From: an uncultured Bacteroidales bacterium
GTDB lineage: Bacteria > Bacteroidota > Bacteroidia > Bacteroidales > UBA932
Assembly (NCBI GenBank): GCA_934726455.1
Contig: CAKVDS010000015.1
Coordinates: forward strand, 1 to 41,000
Direction: 5' to 3'
DNA length: 41,000 nt
The position numbers were made by a program, and so were the translations under genes. The notes beneath the pieces are model-generated. The model saw only the letters and a program-made list of their open reading frames with translations, was not told where the DNA came from and ran no database searches. Shown piece after piece: positions 38,600 to 41,000 of the stretch (positions are counted from its first letter, which is position 1; the number at the start of each line of letters is the position of its first letter).

Positions 38600-39043
38600 T
38601 TACTCGGCAGCCACTACCTTTACTTTGATGTTGGCGAAAACGCCCTTGTAGCACTTTACCTTGCCTTCGAACTCGCCAAGCTCCTTGATGTCGGAGAGGG
38701 TGATGTTCTTCTTCTCGACCTCGACACCTGCGGCAGCAAGAGCCTCGGCAACCTGTGCGGCGGTGACAGCTCCATAGAGCTTGCCATTCTCACCTACCTT
38801 GGCAGAGATTGTGATGTCTACAGCTTCGATCTTGGCTGCTGCAGCCTGTGCGTCGGCTACGAGCTTAGCCTCCTTGTGGGCTCTCTGTCGGAGTGTCTCA
38901 GCGTGCTGCTTGAGGGCAGACGGAGTTCCTACGGAAGCGAATCCCTGTGGAACAAGATAATTGAGAGCGTATCCGGCCTTCACTTCAACCACATCTCCGG
39001 CCTCGCCGAGATTGGCAACTTCTTTCTTGAGAATGATTTTCAT
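38600..39043 (-). CDS. rplI: 50S ribosomal protein L9
   Basis: The 147-residue product has the L9 N-terminal domain (MKIILKKEVANLGEAGDVVE, VKAGYALNYLVPQGFA) and the C-terminal domain (ITISAKVGENGKLYGAVTAA). It binds 23S rRNA. It is the last gene of the rpsF-rpsR-rplI operon, 10 bases after rpsR. Confidence 0.97.
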   Translation of the reverse strand: MKIILKKEVANLGEAGDVVEVKAGYALNYLVPQGFASVGTPSALKQHAETLRQRAHKEAKLVADAQAAAAKIEAVDITISAKVGENGKLYGAVTAAQVAEALAAAGVEVEKKNITLSDIKELGEFEGKVKCYKGVFANIKVKVVAAE

Positions 39044-39053
39044 AACGCTTCAA

Positions 39054-39326
39054 TTATTTAAGGAGGTCTGTTACATACGGGAGAAGAGCAAGTGAGCGTG
39101 CGCGCTTCACAGCCTGAGCCACCTTGCGCTGGAACTTCAATGAAGTGCCGGTGATGCGGCGAGGAAGGATCTTGCCCTGCTCGTTGAGGAACTTCTTGAG
39201 GAACTCAGGATCCTTGTAGTCAACATATTTGATGCCTGCTTTCTTGAAGCGGCAGTATTTCTTTTTGCGAACCTCTACGGTAGGAGGGTTCAGATAACGG
39301 ATTTCGTTGTTTACGATGTTTGCCAT
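39054..39326 (-). CDS. rpsR: 30S ribosomal protein S18
   Basis: The 90-residue product has the S18 core (KKKYCRFKKAGIKYVDYKDP, GKILPRRITGTSLKFQRKV, AVKRARSLALLPYV). S18 forms a heterodimer with S6 on the 30S platform, and the S6 gene lies 15 bases upstream. Confidence 0.97.
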   Translation of the reverse strand: MANIVNNEIRYLNPPTVEVRKKKYCRFKKAGIKYVDYKDPEFLKKFLNEQGKILPRRITGTSLKFQRKVAQAVKRARSLALLPYVTDLLK

Positions 39327-39341
39327 AATGATTCCTCCTGA

Positions 39342-39752
39342 TTATGCTTCTGTCTGTTCTGCGGCTGTTTCTTCCTCAACTTCTGCCGGAGCCGGCTCTG
39401 CCTTAGGGGCTGCGGCTTTGGCTGCACGGGTCTGGCGGCGATGCTCTGCGTATGCCACGGCATGCTTGTCAAGTGCAACGGTGAGGTAGCGGATGATGCG
39501 CTCGTCACGGTGATACTGGGTCTCAAGAGTTGCGATGAACTCCGGGTCGGCCTTGAACTCGATCAGGTAGTAGAACCCTGATGTCTTGTGCTGGATAGGG
39601 TAGGCGAGCTGTTTGAGCCCCCAGTCCTCCTGGTACACAACCTCTCCGCCGTTGTCGGCGATGAGCTTGGTGTACTTGGCAACCGCTTCCTTCATCTGAG
39701 TGTCAGACAAAACGGGAGTTGCAATGAAAACGGTTTCGTACTGTTTAATCAT
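39342..39752 (-). CDS. rpsF: 30S ribosomal protein S6
   Basis: The 136-residue product has MIKQYETVFIATPVLSDTQM, WGLKQLAYPIQHKTSGFYYL and RDERIIRYLTVALDKHAVAY of S6. It has an alanine/glutamate-rich C-terminal tail of about 30 residues, common in Bacteroidetes. It is the first gene of the operon, with a promoter 44 bases upstream. Confidence 0.97.
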   Translation of the reverse strand: MIKQYETVFIATPVLSDTQMKEAVAKYTKLIADNGGEVVYQEDWGLKQLAYPIQHKTSGFYYLIEFKADPEFIATLETQYHRDERIIRYLTVALDKHAVAYAEHRRQTRAAKAAAPKAEPAPAEVEEETAAEQTEA

Positions 39753-39795
39753 TTTATTAACTGTTATTTAAGTATAATTTTCCCCAAAGGGGCTG

Positions 39796-39828
39796 CAAAT
39801 ATAGACATTTTTTTTAATGCGTGCAATA
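39796..39828 (-). promoter_or_regulatory. Promoter of rpsF-rpsR-rplI
   Basis: The minus strand reads TATTG, 20 bases, then TATATTTG. This is a perfect -7 box with a near-consensus -33 element. Confidence 0.65.
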
Positions 39829-40362
39829 GCCTTCCGGATGTCGGGCTGTCAGGTGCAACTGTTCGTACTTCTTCTGTATCAATTCCGTATCGGCTCTTGC
39901 GTCTTCGGAACAGATGAATCTCTCTCCGATGCTGATCCGCTTGCGCCCCCAGTCGAAATATCCGAGATAGACAGGGCAGTCAAGCGCCCTTGCGATGGTG
40001 TGGTATCCCATCTTCCATTTGTGCACCGGCTTGCGCGTGCCCTCGGGGGCTATGCACAGATGGAACTCTCCGGGGGTGGCCTCGATATGGGAGATGACGC
40101 TGCGCACTACGGACGCGCCGTTGCTGCGGTCTACTGGTATGCAGCCCAGATGCCGCAGAACCGGGCCGAGCGGCCAGAAGAAGAACTCTTTCTTGATCAT
40201 CACGTGGGCCGTGTGCCCGAGGCTTTTGTAGTAGAAGTAGGCTACGAGAAAGTCCAGTATGCTGGTGTGCGGCACACCGAGGATTATGCATTTTTCTTCA
40301 GGAGCCGGACCGCTGTCGGCTTTCCATCCGAAAAGTTTCATCACGAGACCATAGAAATTCAT
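39814..40362 (-). CDS. PlsC-like glycerolipid acyltransferase
   Basis: The product has 182 residues from ATG 40362; an in-frame TTG at 40371 overlaps the parE stop and is possible. The acyltransferase motif HTSILD (His32, Asp37) and LCIAPEGTRK match the 1-acylglycerol-3-phosphate acyltransferase superfamily. It is shorter than PlsC (about 240 residues) and lacks a long N-terminal membrane helix. It probably acylates a lipid or surface molecule at the inner membrane; the substrate is unknown. It follows parE almost without gap. Confidence 0.85.
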   Translation of the reverse strand: MNFYGLVMKLFGWKADSGPAPEEKCIILGVPHTSILDFLVAYFYYKSLGHTAHVMIKKEFFFWPLGPVLRHLGCIPVDRSNGASVVRSVISHIEATPGEFHLCIAPEGTRKPVHKWKMGYHTIARALDCPVYLGYFDWGRKRISIGERFICSEDARADTELIQKKYEQLHLTARHPEGYCTH

Positions 40363-40367
40363 GTCCG

Positions 40368-41000
40368 TCAAATGTTTATGTCTTCAAGTTCCTCTTCGCT
40401 CCGCAGGTTGCGCATTATGAATTTCTGTCTGTCGATGGTGTTGTCTCCCATGTAGAAATTCATGATCTCCGCTATGGATTCCTCTTCTGCGAGGCTTACC
40501 GGGTCTTTACGCATCTCGTCGCCAATGAAGTGCACGAACTCTTCGTAGGAGATTTCTCCGAGACCCTTGAACCGGGTGATCTCCACGCCTGTCTTGAGTT
40601 CTGCGGCGGCCTTGTCACGCTCGTCCTGGTTGTAGCAGTAACGGTTCGCCTTCTTGTTCCTGACCCTGAACAGGGGAGTCTGGAGGATGTATACGTGTCC
40701 GCGCCGGATGAGATCCGGGTAGTATTTCATGAAGAATGTCAGGAGCAGCATGCGGATATGCATGCCGTCATCATCGGCATCCGTGGCGACGATGATGTTG
40801 TTGTAGCGGAGATTGTCCAGATCATCCTCCACTCCGAGTGCGGAGATGAGCAGGTTAAGCTCTTCGTTTTCAGCGACTTTGCGCCGGCTCTCCTTGTAGC
40901 AGTTGATCGGTTTTCCCCTGAGCGAGAACACGGCCTGGCAGTTTGCGTTGCGCGCCTTGGTGATGGTACCGCTCGCGGAGTCTCCCTCTGTGATGAAGAT
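40368..41000 (-). CDS. parE: DNA topoisomerase IV subunit B, C-terminal part
   Basis: The frame is open to the window edge, so only the last 210 residues are seen. The TOPRIM motif EGDSASG, then VFSLRGKPIN, IVATDADDDGMHIRMLLLTF and ITRFKGLGEISYEEFVHFI identify a type II topoisomerase B subunit. The short end after ITRFKGLGE and the details suggest ParE rather than GyrB. It supplies the ATPase and metal-binding half of topoisomerase IV, which decatenates chromosomes; its partner parC is not in the window. Confidence 0.88.
   Translation of the reverse strand: MFITEGDSASGTITKARNANCQAVFSLRGKPINCYKESRRKVAENEELNLLISALGVEDDLDNLRYNNIIVATDADDDGMHIRMLLLTFFMKYYPDLIRRGHVYILQTPLFRVRNKKANRYCYNQDERDKAAAELKTGVEITRFKGLGEISYEEFVHFIGDEMRKDPVSLAEEESIAEIMNFYMGDNTIDRQKFIMRNLRSEEELEDINI

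Noticed and set aside
38403..38651. Plus-strand frame across the 26-bp inverted repeat and the rplI end
   Set aside because: It is generated by the inverted repeat and runs antisense into rplI.

Overview
The window looks like a chromosomal piece of a Bacteroidales bacterium. Evidence: a SusC/SusD pair with a hybrid-type periplasmic sensor regulator, many promoters of the Bacteroidetes form TAnnTTTG, a DUF2795 protein, and gut-type glycoside hydrolases (GH127, GH28, GH43). Core genes are fairly GC-rich. I cannot fix the genus.

Region 1 (1-9087, + strand) is a small polysaccharide utilisation locus: the 3' part of a propeller/Y_Y_Y sensor that passes the membrane once and ends directly in an AraC DNA-binding domain (no kinase or receiver), then SusC, SusD and a GH127 beta-L-arabinofuranosidase with a complete zinc/cysteine active site. 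Region 2 (9200-13674, +) holds an S1/P1 nuclease, then a compact five-gene fatty-acid-like set (ketoreductase, ketosynthase, ACP, two hot-dog dehydratases) of the type found in aryl-polyene clusters, and a small flavodoxin.

Region 3 (about 13.7-20.3 kb) is an accessory, repeat-rich stretch. It carries two unrelated ATPases with C-terminal PD-(D/E)XK-like parts, a HipB-like antitoxin without HipA, a full-length Fic protein plus a fragment of a second Fic gene, a decayed nitroreductase, three copies of a long imperfect repeat and two copies of a short hairpin repeat. Region 4 (20.3-24.3 kb, -) has DUF2795, a LiaF-like membrane protein, a 5'-truncated HTH gene and a lipoprotein that fuses GH28 to GH43.

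Region 5 (24.3-41 kb, -) is housekeeping: tRNA-Arg(ACG), rplS, then an unbroken 12-gene run transcribed from 37787 down to 24911 (POT transporter, LpxL-like acyltransferase, pepD, DUF2400, zeta-like kinase, tldD, tldE, FKBP isomerase with a 13-cysteine tail, GT2, trkA, grpE, dnaJ). Gaps in this run are 1-53 nt and several genes overlap. Then come a small membrane protein, a perfect 26-bp inverted repeat, the rpsF-rpsR-rplI operon, a PlsC-like acyltransferase and the 3' end of parE.

The most unusual items are the kinase-less sensor regulator, the GH28-GH43 fusion with an altered GH28 motif, the cysteine-rich isomerase tail, a likely CTG start codon, the repeat families of the accessory stretch and the 26-bp perfect inverted repeat.
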